Source: Heterocephalus glaber
Lineage: Eukaryota > Chordata > Mammalia > Rodentia > Bathyergidae
Direction of reading: 5' to 3'
DNA: 64,000 nt
NCBI RefSeq assembly: GCF_000247695.1
Contig: NW_004624882.1
Coordinates: forward strand, 1,019,438-1,083,437
The translations under genes and the position numbers were made by a program. The notes under the pieces are model-generated. The model ran no database searches, was not told the origin of the DNA, and saw only the letters and a program-made list of their open reading frames with translations. Shown one piece after another: positions 54,641 through 64,000 of the stretch (position 1 is the first letter of the stretch; every line of letters starts with the position of its first letter).

Positions 54641-55559
54641 TTATTGCAAAGCCATAGTTATTTTTACTTAAGCTATTGGAACCATTTTCTTTATACTTCC
54701 CTTTATCTTTTTCTTTCTTCATTTCATGATACTTCTGCATTTCTGTTTAAAGGCTATTGGAATAATTTCATGACATATGCAGAAAAGAAACAGGGGATTT
54801 ACTATAAAAACAAACTGTGTGCTCATGACCAGAATTCAAAGGTGACCATTGCCTTGCTTCTTCAAGGCCCCTGTGAGTGCCTAGGTCTCAGGGCACATGA
54901 ACGGATTTGTGCCAGAGAAGTTTCAGCCACAATCTCTCACCTAGCAAGCTTCAGGCCCACTTCCCCTGGCTTCCTGATCTGAGTTTCTTCATGGACATCA
55001 GCTCTTGGTCACACTCTTCTCCCAAACTTCCACAATAATTCAGATTTAAACCATCCCAGCTATGTCAAGAGAAGTGCTTGGACCGATGGATCAAGAAGCA
55101 GCTCGCATATTCACAAATTTTAAAACTGTCCACAAGGGTATATGCTGATAATTTCCTAAGTGCTTGAGATGTCAGAAAATTCCATTTTAAAGAGCCCACT
55201 GTTCTGACTTTGTTCTTGTCTTATAGTTAAGAATTAATTGAAAACATGATGTAACAACTAAAACTACTCAATCATACCCATGCATAAGCGAATCCTTTTT
55301 ATGTTTCATAACTGAAAATGATTCATGAAAATTTATTAAAGGCTACAAATGCTTAGTTCACCAAGTGCTTCAAATGGCTCTGGAAGTTACTCCATGCATC
55401 CCCTTTTTCCAGTTAGATATTTATTGAACATTATCTTATTGAGTGTGGATTTGAGGCCATTTTTTACACTCTATGTTTTTTTCCTCCCTATAGGATGGAA
55501 TCATTTCAAGAGAGATGATGTGACATATAATGGTTTTATTAAGATGAAAGGAACTTCTT
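54641..55559. other. no supported feature
   Basis: Unique-looking sequence between the two LTR-like copies. A 112-codon frame at 54644-54982 lacks any domain. Confidence 0.4.
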
Positions 55560-55700
55560 CACACTCTGAAGGATTCTGGAGTCTGCTAAGACAAATTGAC
55601 AATAGACATTAACAGGAGAAAAGACATGGAAGTGTATTACATCCACAGGAGCATCACAGAAAAATGACCAGCCAATAATCCAGGGAGATTTGGAGACCTA

Positions 55701-56217
55701 TGTGGTGTGATCAAAATATATGATGAGTATTTAAACTTTTAAAATTTATTACAGTAAAAGACACAAAGATGTACTGCCCATCATTCTTGCCAGGTTCTGA
55801 AGCAGTTCTGAAAGTCCTCTTTGATGAGTGTCTTTATGAAGTATGATCAAAAATATGGTGAATGCTGCTACCAACTGCCATCCAATAGAAAGGCATCTTG
55901 TAAAAACATTAGAGTGTGTCCTCATCCACCTTATTCACTGAATCTGGCACCATGGAACTTCTGGCTCTTTCCCAAAGTCAAAATGACCACAAAAGGTAAA
56001 CATTATGAATCAATTCAGGACACAGAGGCAGCCATGGCAGCTCAGCTAAAGACACTCATGAAAGAAGACTTCCAGAACTGCTTCAGAAAGTAGAAAGAAC
56101 GATAGGGTAAGTGTGTTTAATCTGAGGGCAGTATTTTGAAGGGAATCAATGCCATGGTATCTTTTACTGTAATAAAATGTTTAAATTTAATCATTCACCT
56201 TTTTTGATCATACTTTC
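55701..56217 (+). mobile_element. 517-bp mariner derivative with inverted halves, TA target
   Basis: TA dinucleotides flank it at 55699-55700 and 56218-56219. 55701-55838 is a mariner 3' end in reverse (gtgtgatcaaaatatatgat, ttattacagtaaaagacaca). 55839-56217 is the transposase C-terminal region and 3' end in sense, finishing tttttgatcatactttc. Mariner-family elements normally have short terminal repeats of about 30 bp. Here the inverted arms are over 100 bp, so it is a rearranged non-autonomous derivative. Confidence 0.8.
55905..56093 (+). pseudogene. mariner transposase C-terminal remnant
   Basis: In the frame that ends with tag at 56091-56093 the words HPPYSLNLAP and WLFPKVK are readable, followed by a stretch ending QNCFRK. 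These match the end of the mariner DDE/D catalytic domain. In the family the LAP-x-D position holds the last catalytic aspartate. Here the word is LAPWNF, so that residue reads asparagine. Everything upstream of the C-terminal third is missing, so no active enzyme is possible. The nominal start upstream lies in non-coding junction sequence. Confidence 0.75.
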
Positions 56218-56679
56218 TATATACCCTCTTCATAGGAGGGAGCATAAGCAATTTAGAGGGCAACTAAATGATTTTTAGGGACAACGAGTGGGCCCAAAGA
56301 ACAGACAACAACTTGGGATAGAGTTTGCCTGGGCTCTGGGTGTGGTATGAACTGTAATCTCCTTTCCTACGAGTGAATGCTCTAGAAGATTCAGCCTTTA
56401 GGTAAATCAGGAGCTTCAGAGAAAGCCCATTTCTGCACTTTAAGAGGGAAAGAGGGCCGAGAGACGGGACAGGATGGGTGAGGGAGACCTTGGTTCTCCT
56501 TTAGTTCAAAGCGCTCAGCATGCAGAAGGGCCATACTACGGAAGTATCATTTTCTGAGCCCCAACAATTTATCATAAGAAGATATTTTATCTAAGAATGA
56601 CTTTGTTGGGAAGAAGCAGGGGTGGAGTATAGCCTCAAGGACCTGGAAGCGGGTGGCCAGCACATTTTTTAAAATAGAA

Positions 56680-56885
56680 TTAACACAGTTGAGCACCTAC
56701 CATTTTCCAGGCAGAGTTCCAAGTTTTAATTCATTTAATCTTCACAGCGCTCTAAGATGTATCTTGTTTCATCCAATTTAAAGAGGATGAGACTGAGGCA
56801 CAGAGAGGCTAAGTAACTTAACCAAAGTCACAAGTAGAAAAAGGCAGAGCCTGGGTGCAAGGCCAAATCATCCACTTCTTTCATA
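56680..56885 (-). mobile_element. MIR (antisense)
   Basis: gttgagcacctaccattttc, aatcttcacagcgctctaag, gactgaggcacagagaggct and aaagtcacaagtagaaaaag are MIR in reverse, well preserved. Confidence 0.8.
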
Positions 56886-58206
56886 GGTGCTTGCGCACAG
56901 CCTTCTGGGCTAGAAAAGATCTTGAAGTAGTCTCTGCTTTATTCAGCCAGCAAGCACTCGGGAAAACTCTCCGAAGTCCAGACATCTACCAGACCCTGGG
57001 AACCTAACGATCAAAAGTCCTTAAAGGAAATCCCCCAAATCTGTTACAGTTCATACTACCGCCAAACACTTCCCTCTTCTCCTGTCCCTGCGAAAGCAAG
57101 TCCTTCCGCTATTGGCCTTCACCTTGGCTCCTGCTGACACCTGTCACACCCAGGATGGCCACATGATGCCAGATTGCTGATTGTCATTTACAATGTCTCC
57201 TTGAAGCCTGCCATATCATTGCTTAATCACAACACAGATAATCTGTTTTATCGGGAGGCCTTGGAACAGCACCACTGGGCTAATCTTTCTCTCCTAGGGT
57301 ACTCATCAGCTTGCAGCAAGGACCAAATGCTTTGGTGGCTGCCTCCTCCACCCAGCTGTTTACACTCAGGCTTGTTTTTTCCCCTGGGTTGTTTTGACTA
57401 AGGAAAGGCTGAAGAACAGTGCACTTGGTAGGATTTCTTTAAAGATGTCATAATTGGGTAATTGTTAAAGGTTGTTAGAAGCCAGCTGATGGAGTAGATA
57501 AGGAGGCTCTGATCAGCTTTCTGGCCAGTTGTGATTCCATCCTAAATCTAAAACCTGTTCTTATCTTAGGAAAATCCCAGCTCCTTTGCTTATACTGGAA
57601 AGGGCAGGGCTTAGGCTTATCAGTAACTCACTTATTTTTCCTTGAGCCCTTGAAGCCAGATCTCTCCTCCAATCGAAACACGATGGAAAAGTTCAGCAGG
57701 CTATTGCCAAAGTATTCTGTGTTCTTTAAAGTTCAGTTCTTGCAACTGTGTTTTACTCTTGATTGGAACTGGGTCATGCCAAGAACAAGAAGCAGTGCTA
57801 GATTCTGCTTGAAGACGTGAGCACTGAAACCCACAGCTTTTCCCTACAGAGCAGAAGGAATGTATTTGCTAGTTATTTGTCCTTATTTGGGCTCAGTTTC
57901 CTGTGATAGCTGTTGTGGGTTCTTTTCTCAGCCAACAATCATAGACACAATAAATTCATTTGTGTAAACTGTCTGGCTTTGGTCTCTGTCTGTATCTTTA
58001 AATATACTTGAGTTATTCTATTATTACCCTTCTATTTAGCAGCCGCTCACATGTGGAATGCTTCCACTTTGACTGGCAGACATATTTTTTTTTTAATTCC
58101 CAATTTAGAATCTGTTTAGAATTTAGAATTTGTTTTTTAGGGCCCAGAATGGGTAGAGGAAGAGAGTAGCAATTCTTTGTTTTATTTTTTGTGTGTGTGT
58201 ATATGT
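56886..58206. other. about 1.3 kb with no supported feature
   Basis: Unique-looking, with short low-complexity T and GT runs near its right end. Confidence 0.4.
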
Positions 58207-58363
58207 GTTTGTTTGTTTGTTTTTTGAGACAGGGTCTCACCATGTAGTTCAGGTTGGCCTTAACCTCACTGTGTAGCCCAGGCTGGCCTCAAACTCATGG
58301 CTGTTGTCCTGCCTCAGCCTCCTGAGTGCTAGCCTTAGAGGCTTGCATCACCAATGTCCAGCA
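58207..58363 (-). mobile_element. B1 SINE with internal duplication (antisense)
   Basis: gagacagggtctcaccatgt, then two units (catgtagttcaggttggcct and gtgtagcccaggctggcctc), then gcctcagcctcctgagtgct. Confidence 0.85.
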
Positions 58364-58451
58364 AAATTCTTCATAGGGCAATCAACGTAATTTGTGAGGC
58401 CCAATGCAAAGTAAAAATGTGTGCTCTCCTTTAAAAGTTATTAAAATTTCA

Positions 58452-58547
58452 GCCAGTTTCAGGGGCACTCATCTGTAATCCCAGCTATGCAGGAGGCTGA
58501 GGCAGGAAGATTGCAAGTTAGAGGCCAGTCTTGGCAACATAACAACA
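58452..58547 (+). mobile_element. B1 SINE, 3'-truncated (sense)
   Basis: gccagtttcaggggcactca, ctatgcaggaggctgaggca and agaggccagtcttggcaaca. Confidence 0.8.
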
Positions 58548-58552
58548 AGCCA

Positions 58553-58628
58553 GCCATTCTATCCCAGTGATCCCATCACCTTCCAAACACATGCGTCTTT
58601 GGGGGATATTTTAGATCTAAACCCTAAC
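58553..58628 (-). mobile_element. MaLR LTR end fragment (antisense)
   Basis: cccatcaccttccaaacaca, then gatattttagatctaaaccc, matches the terminal part of the MaLR LTR at 54128-54518. Confidence 0.6.
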
Positions 58629-58679
58629 ACCCCCCAAAGAGGAGATGGGAGCCTTAACTCACCCCACAGAGTGGTTCTA

Positions 58680-59065
58680 GACCTGTCAGTGAGAGGCACA
58701 GGCTGATTTATTAGACAGATTCAAAGAAGCGCACACTCAGAAAGGCACATGGATGTCCCAGGGTGAGACACGCTATAGCCTGGGGTGGGGGTGGGGGGTA
58801 TTTATGTGGTTTGGGGGCATCCTCGGGACAGATGATCTGGGATGCTTATTGCTTTGAATTATTTATCATTTACCTAGTGTCTGCTTCCTTCAGGTCAGGA
58901 GGCTCATTAATGGTCTAAAGCAAAACTGGCTTTGTCAGCATGGCTAAGATGCATGCTCTGTGTGCGCGTTTGAAGTTTGGAGATATGGTACCAAATTAAT
59001 AGTACTGTTTCTTTGTGAGGGGAAGTCCTTGGAATCTATGGACTGGAAGAAAAACATAGGCCAAA
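58680..59065 (-). mobile_element. possible antisense LTR
   Basis: ggcacaggctgatttattag carries a reversed AATAAA-like signal. A G-rich tract (ggggtgggggtggggggtat) and a long non-repetitive body follow. No family is recognised. Confidence 0.25.
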
Positions 59066-59214
59066 TTTATGGACATATTGCATTATTACGACTCAGGGAT
59101 TTAGGAAGAGACTGAAAATAAAACAGACCCAGAATAAAACAGACATTGTAACCTTGGAAAACTCTGTGTCTTGAAGCTGCAGTTTTCTTAAAAAGTACAA
59201 TTTTAAAATTAAAA

Positions 59215-59585
59215 CTCCCTTTATAGCAATAAATGCATACATAGAATTACCTCAAATAAATAACCTAATGATGTATCTCAAGGTCCCAGAAAAACAAAAA
59301 CAATCCAAATCTGAAACTAAAAGAAGAAAAGAAATTATGAAGATCAGAGAAGAAGTTAATGAAATTGGGACAAAAAAACAATAGAAAAAATCAGTAAATC
59401 AAAGATTTGGTTCTTTGAAAAGATGGACAGGGGATCTGGAGACAGAGGAGATGGGAGGGAGGGGGAAGGGAAAGTAAAAAGAGATCAAGATGCCATATGC
59501 ATATTTATCAATTCCCCCATGGTGAAGGTATTTCCTACATATTACAAACATACATTAATAAAAAAGGTAGAATACAAATAAATTT
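59215..59585 (+). mobile_element. internally deleted L1 (ORF2 piece joined to 3'UTR)
   Basis: 59215-59425 reads as L1 ORF2 (cctcaaataaataacctaat, agaaattatgaagatcagag, gatttggttctttgaaaaga). At about 59426 it switches to an L1-type 3'UTR (gaggagatgggagggagggg) ending in an A-rich tail (aataaattttaaaataaaa). The several kilobases that normally lie between are missing. Confidence 0.65.
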
Positions 59586-59789
59586 TAAAATAAAATTTAA
59601 AATTTCTTATCTCTTTTCTATCTACTTTTATTTCTTCTATCCTACCTCAGGAAAGCAGGTAGCGATGTAGTGAGAAATTTCTCCATTCTCTGACGATTTC
59701 ATTTGTCCTTACTGTGAAATAGTGTGATAGGATGGAAGAAAAGAAAAATCACTAAGAAGAACTTCAGATCCTCGAACAGTCGAACATAG

Positions 59790-60215
59790 ACTTTCCACGC
59801 GACTCAGCAATTTCATGTCTAGGTATATTCCCAAAAGAATTGAAAACAGGGACTCAAAGACCCTTGCATGCCAATTTTCATAATAGCACTGTTCACAACA
59901 GTCAAAAGATAAAAACAGCCCAAATGCCCATCAACAGATTAATGGAGAAATAAATCTAGTACTTATTATTGGGAGATTATTCAGTCATGAAAGGACCAAA
60001 GTATTGATGTGTGTCACAACATGGATAAGCAATGAAAACATGCTAAGTGAAAGAAGTTGATCCCAAAAGGTCACATATGGTACGGTTCCAAAATTTCCAG
60101 AAGAGAAAAATCCATAGAAACAGAAAGTAGATTTGTGGCTGCCAGGGACTGTGTGGAGGGGAATGAATGAGGAGTGACTGCTAATGTTGTCCCTTGAGAT
60201 TGAAGAAGCAGCCAC
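59790..60215 (+). mobile_element. L1M 3' end (sense)
   Basis: cgactcagcaatttcatgtc, atagcactgttcacaacagt, cccaaatgcccatcaacaga, catgctaagtgaaagaagtt and cagaaagtagatttgtggct are L1M landmarks in order. Confidence 0.75.
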
Positions 60216-60227
60216 AAGCAATATGCA

Positions 60228-60965
60228 AATGACTGTGCCTGGCTGGGTTACAATAAATCTTTATTTGGGGACACTGAAAATTGAATTTCATATAGTGTTC
60301 ACATGTCATAAAATATCTTTTTTTAAAAAAATATTTTATTTTATCCCATTCTCCCCCTCAAACCCCCTCCCCTCCCTATGTACAAAAGCTTTGTTTCCAT
60401 GTTTCCCTTCTATTTTCACTTTTTTTCTTGTCCCTTCCTTCTCTCCCTCCCTCCTCCCTTGTTCCCCTTCCCATTTGAACACTTTCTTCCTATTTCCCAA
60501 CATCCATGATACACCTCAGTCCTCATTTCCACATTCAGTTTCTCACACCAGAGAAACGATGCGGTATTTGAACATATGTGTCTGATTTATTTCAATTAAG
60601 ATTATTGTTTCAAGGTCCATCCATTTAGCTATAAATGTCTAAAGTTCATCCTTTATGGCAGAGTAGTACTCCACTGTATAAAAAAACACATCTTCTTTAC
60701 CCACTTGTCAGTTGATGGGCATTCGGGCTGTTTCCAAGATTTACCTATTAGAAACTGTGCTGCTATGAACATGGGTGTGCATATATTGCTGAGGTATGAT
60801 GCTTTTAATTGAATTTCATACAATACTCACATGTCATAAAATATCTTATTTTTTGACTTTTTTTAAACTCTTGAAAAATATAAAACTATTCTTAGCCTCA
60901 AAGCCTCATGAATATAGGCAGTAGGTGGGATCCAACCCCAGGCCAAAATTTGCTGGCTCCTGTCC
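60228..60965. mobile_element. MER1-like hAT element, split by an L1
   Basis: Left part 60228-60319 (aataaatctttatttgggga, cacatgtcataaaatatctt) and right part 60807-60965 (aaaactattcttagcctcaa, gccaaaatttgctggctcct). The stretch next to each junction is duplicated over 41 bp. Confidence 0.65.
60320..60806 (-). mobile_element. L1 3' end (antisense) with long TSD
   Basis: It starts with a T-rich reversed tail, then cccattctccccctcaaacc, ttcccttctattttcacttt and, near its end, ggcagagtagtactccactg, cagttgatgggcattcgggc and gctgctatgaacatgggtgt, which is the reversed end of ORF2. The 41-bp repeats at 60279-60319 and 60807-60847 flank it, with four differences that are all transitions. Confidence 0.75.
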
Positions 60966-61079
60966 AATAAGGAAGGCAGCCAACAAGGGGAGTCATGGGG
61001 AGAAAATGGAAAGTATATTTTTTACTCAAAATTTGGAATGGAAGATGAGGAGAGAAGCACAGGCGCATAATATTTTATT

Positions 61080-61232
61080 TATTTTGGCACTGGGGAGTGA
61101 ATCCAGAGCTTTTGCACAGAGCTACTTCCCAAGCTCTTTTTTTCACTTTTTTTAAGACAGGGTCAAGACTTGCAATCCTCCTGCCTCAGCTTCCCAGAGC
61201 ACTGGGGCTACAGGCGCACACCATCACACCCA
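61080..61232 (-). mobile_element. B1-ID dimeric SINE with B1 deletion (antisense)
   Basis: ID half: ggcactggggagtgaatcca, acagagctacttcccaagct. B1 half: agacagggtcaagacttgca joins directly to atcctcctgcctcagcttcc, so about 40 bp of B1 is missing. Confidence 0.75.
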
Positions 61233-62214
61233 TTAATAAGCATATAGTAACCAGTGCCTCTTCCAGGTTTTTGGCTGTGAGGGAAATGCTTCAAATTCCC
61301 TTTTTAAATGGGATGAGATTATGGGTGCTGCAAAAGAGGACTTAGCACCTAGCAGTACGGTGGAATGTTTTTAAAAACACACCCAGACTCTGAAGAGTTT
61401 ATATAAACAAGCAAGAAGATTACAGAAGCAAACAACAACATAAACACCCTGAATTCTTTTTAATGTAAAAATGTGATGTAATCTGAACCAATAAAAGACA
61501 GGGTTCATATCTCAGCATCTATTAAAATTATGTATCTAAAGAGCTTAACTACAAGGCACTGCAATGTTATGCTAAGCGCCAAGGTACTTGCTCCAAGAAC
61601 TTCCAGGACCTGAGAACAAGAAATAGAAGCCAGAGCTGCATGGATGGTATTTTTCCTCAATTACTTTTTTGACTTGCCCTTCATTACAGCTTGGTGATAA
61701 CCTCCTGAGCTTATAAATAACTTCCTATAAATTTAAGCTCTTTGTTTGTTTAAAAGACCTTCAGAATACTCTTCATTTTCAACACAGCAAGTTTTTTAAA
61801 GACTAACACAGATTGTTACTAGGGCTATTTGCCACGTAAGGAAATCTAAATCAAGAGAGGTCTCTGAAATGCTACAGCAGGAAAAGGAGTCCAAAATTTG
61901 ATAGACGCAAAATTCCTAGGCCCTTCTAATCTGATTATGCAACTTCCTCATATAAATTATTTCAGAATACAAATTACACAGAATACTTCTACCCCAAGTC
62001 TGTGTTGACCATTAGACTAATTACGATTTGGACAACTTTTTTACATTAACTAAGACTCTCCAATTTTGTGACTATTTGGCATATAATTGTCATCATGTAT
62101 ACAAAGTAATTCTACAGTAGAAATCAGGAGTTTACAATATTCAAGTTCTTTGGTGGTATCATTCTATCCTTTGGATCTATCCTCTGAGGACAATGTGACA
62201 TTTAGATACAGAAA
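61233..62214. other. no recognisable feature
   Basis: AT-rich, unique-looking, with short open frames only. Confidence 0.4.
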
Positions 62215-62640
62215 AAGTAAGCCCAAAGATGTTTGTCATAGTATTCTCCATATCAGCAAAACTGTGGAAGAAATCTAAATTTTCAACAAAAGGAAGCAAC
62301 AAAAGTAAATTAGAATACAATCATAGGATGGAAAATTATATTGTCATTGAAATGGTTAGTCAGTAAATTATTTCAGTTGATGAGACAATCCCTTTAGATA
62401 CTAAAAGATGAGTGTAAATATTTTAAATGAGGGCCGGGGATTTAGCTCAGTGGTTCCAGCGCCTGCCTCGCAAGCGCAAGGACCTGAGTTTGATCCCCAG
62501 TACCAAAAAATATATATATTTTAAATGATCTGATGGAAAACTCTCATGTTCATGTACACAAAAGTCAGGAAAGATAACTTCAAATAAGACTGAAGAATTA
62601 AGAACAAACATGTCAGTAGATATGTAATAACTGAGGTAAA
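62215..62640 (+). mobile_element. L1M 3' end (sense), carrying a SINE
   Basis: agatgtttgtcatagtattc, tttcaacaaaaggaagcaac, caatcataggatggaaaatt and, after the SINE, acacaaaagtcaggaaagat follow an L1M 3'UTR at low identity. Confidence 0.55.
62431..62515 (+). mobile_element. young ID-like SINE with 13-bp TSD (sense)
   Basis: gggccggggatttagctcag, gcgcctgcctcgcaagcgca and gacctgagtttgatccccag, with a short poly(A). The perfect duplication atattttaaatga is at 62418-62430 and 62516-62528. Confidence 0.95.
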
Positions 62641-63385
62641 CAAAATAAGCATAATTTTATTTTTAGAAAACAATCCGCAACTTGAATTTAAAAAAAAAAC
62701 AAACAACTTCCAACTGTGTGTGATATGTAGTGCATGCATTTAAATCAAGGTGTCTCTGAAAGTTGAAGATATGCAAATAAATTGGGCAAATGCTGAAGGG
62801 AAGGAAGGAAGAAAGAAAAGACAACTAGAACCCCAGGCACTAAATTCAGACATGATGAGATTCAAGGAGAGAAGTAGGAGAAAAAAATGCCTTTACTAAA
62901 AGAAAAGCTGAAACCAACAAAACCATCACACCAGAAGTACAGCAAAATTTGGAAGACATAGAATGACAAACGACAGGAATGATTCTCAACCACACTTTCG
63001 CTCACTTTTCTTGACTCATGATACAGAATGTAGGGGAAATGAAGTAAGCACACTGAATTAATTAATAACAGAGAATGTCCTTTTCTGGAACAATGGGTGT
63101 TTTCCAACAACTGTGACAAAAGTCATGTCCAACAACTTCCCAAATACTAAAAGAAAACAGAACCATTCTGTAACCATAGTACTAAAAAAGAATTACAAAA
63201 AGGGGGAGGGGATCCAACACTTAGATCTTTTTAAAAACAAAACAAAAACTGTCCTCTGTGACTGAACATTTGTGTCTAATTGAAAATATAAACCCAAATA
63301 CCAGAAAATAATAACAAAAGTAATTCTAGTAAAAATGTATGGAATATATCTACCTTACGCCCAGAAAAAGAAAAGTTATGGATTT
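62641..63385. other. A-rich sequence, no supported feature
   Basis: It may be decayed L1 coding sequence, since the L1 resumes to the right in the same orientation, but I cannot align it. Confidence 0.35.
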
Positions 63386-63398
63386 AATCTCTTATTTT

Positions 63399-63494
63399 TT
63401 TAATTTTTTTATTTTGGGGGGGTACCAGGGATCAAACTCGGGTCCTTGTGCTTGCGCAGCAGGCGGCAAAACCACTGAGCTCAATCCCAGGCCC
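63399..63494 (-). mobile_element. young ID-like SINE with 13-bp TSD (antisense)
   Basis: A T-rich tail, a G run, then taccagggatcaaactcggg, gtgcttgcgcagcaggcggc and ccactgagctcaatcccagg. The duplication aatctcttatttt is at 63386-63398 and 63495-63507. Confidence 0.95.
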
Positions 63495-63507
63495 AATCTC
63501 TTATTTT

Positions 63508-64000
63508 AGTAAAAATTAAAATTAACTAATTGATATATAGTTTAAGAATTTTTTAAAAAACCATAAAACTGACCTAGGAACAAAGAGGAAAAGAATTAGT
63601 AAGTATCAAGTCAGAAACCAATAAATTAGAAAACAGGAAAACCATGGAACTATGAAACGCAAAAGCTGGTTCTTTGAAAAATAATACAAACAAAGCACTA
63701 GCTAACTTAGTCAAAAAATATAAAGAAAACACAAAATTGGAAATGAGAACAGAGAATTTACCATAGATGAAAGGGATGCTTAAAATTTTTATTATTTACC
63801 ACAAATTTCACAAATAAAATTTAAAATCTCAATGAAATGAATGATTTCCTACAAGAAAAAGTTTCTCTAATTGACTCAAGAAGAAATAGAAATTATAAAT
63901 ACTGAAATGGGAAGCTGGTTGCTGCCTCATCTCTTATCCTACAAAGATCAAAGATTTAAATATAGAAAGTAAAAATATAAAGGCCTACAAATAATTTGAA
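63508..64000 (+). mobile_element. L1 ORF2 region, decayed (sense)
   Basis: gcaaaagctggttctttgaa, agtcaaaaaatataaagaaa, gaaatgaatgatttcctaca and gactcaagaagaaatagaaa follow the reverse-transcriptase part of L1 ORF2. Frames are broken by stops and indels. The element runs off the right edge. The same region, in another copy, is at 59215-59425. Confidence 0.6.

Larger units (their letters stand above)
55560..56565 (-). mobile_element. LTR-like repeat, copy B, split by a mariner
   Basis: Left part 55560-55700 (gacaatagacattaacagga, gagcatcacagaaaaatgac) and right part 56218-56565 (tataccctcttcataggagg, cctttagttcaaagcgctca, gccatactacggaagtatca) align with copy A. The mariner between them is an insertion at a TA, and copy A supplies the uninterrupted counterpart (gagacctgtatatacttctt). 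Confidence 0.7.

Noticed and set aside
55821..56093. Open frame with a mariner transposase C-terminus as a possible domesticated gene
   Set aside because: The first two thirds of the domain are missing, the last catalytic aspartate position reads asparagine, and the element is an inverted rearranged copy. It is a fossil, not a host gene.
1..64000. A new defence, biosynthetic or other gene system
   Set aside because: No gene cluster is present. The window is a mammalian repeat landscape, and the interesting signals are mobile-element structures.

Overview
The window is repeat-packed, non-coding mammalian DNA from a rodent. The evidence is 7SL-derived B1 elements, some carrying the internal duplication typical of rodent B1, B1-ID dimers, and a young tRNA-derived ID-like SINE with the motif GGGGATTTAGCTCAGTGG. 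Around these sit repeats shared by all placental mammals (MIR, L2, MER20, MER5A, MER1-like, MLT1 and MLT2 LTRs, L1M). The young SINE and the B1-ID dimers suggest a non-murid lineage, possibly Castorimorpha (beaver-like). The species is a low-confidence guess. I see no complete protein-coding gene, no intact tRNA or rRNA gene, and no bacterial-type system. The window is intergenic or intronic.

Layout. 1-9 kb: an L1 3' end, hAT-Charlie fossils (MER1-like, MER20, MER5A), a first 80-bp hAT MITE, MaLR and MLT2 LTRs. 9-20 kb: mostly SINEs, a 33-bp U2 snRNA retrocopy with a perfect 15-bp target duplication (17.7 kb) and a short CpG-rich segment (19.5 kb). 20-31 kb: SINEs, a split MER1-like element, two mariner composites with inverted halves (21.6 and 26.6 kb), MLT1 and MaLR LTRs, a weak candidate exon on the minus strand (28.6 kb) and several nested L1 tails. 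31-43 kb: two more copies of the hAT MITE (31.9 and 34.7 kb), a poly(T)-only insertion with a target duplication (33.6 kb), MLT1, L1M ends and a three-unit tandem SINE inserted as one block (42.1 kb). 43-53 kb: scattered SINE, MIR, MER20, MER5A and Tigger-like remains. 53-57 kb: two copies of one LTR-like repeat, one split by a MaLR LTR and the other by a 517-bp mariner. 58-64 kb: L1 fragments, including one with an internal deletion and one inserted antisense into a MER1-like element with a 41-bp imperfect target duplication.

Nothing here works together as a pathway. What the sequence records is the order of events: placental-wide DNA transposons and MIR/L2 first, then LTRs and mariner, then B1-ID dimers, then the young SINE, which repeatedly landed inside older repeats. 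The most useful observations are the three-copy hAT MITE family with clean 8-bp target duplications, the mariner derivatives that share one inverted junction, the tandem SINE insertion, the U2 fragment and the poly(A)-only insertion. Repeat family names come from memory of consensus features, not from a database search, and boundaries are generally good to about 10 bases.
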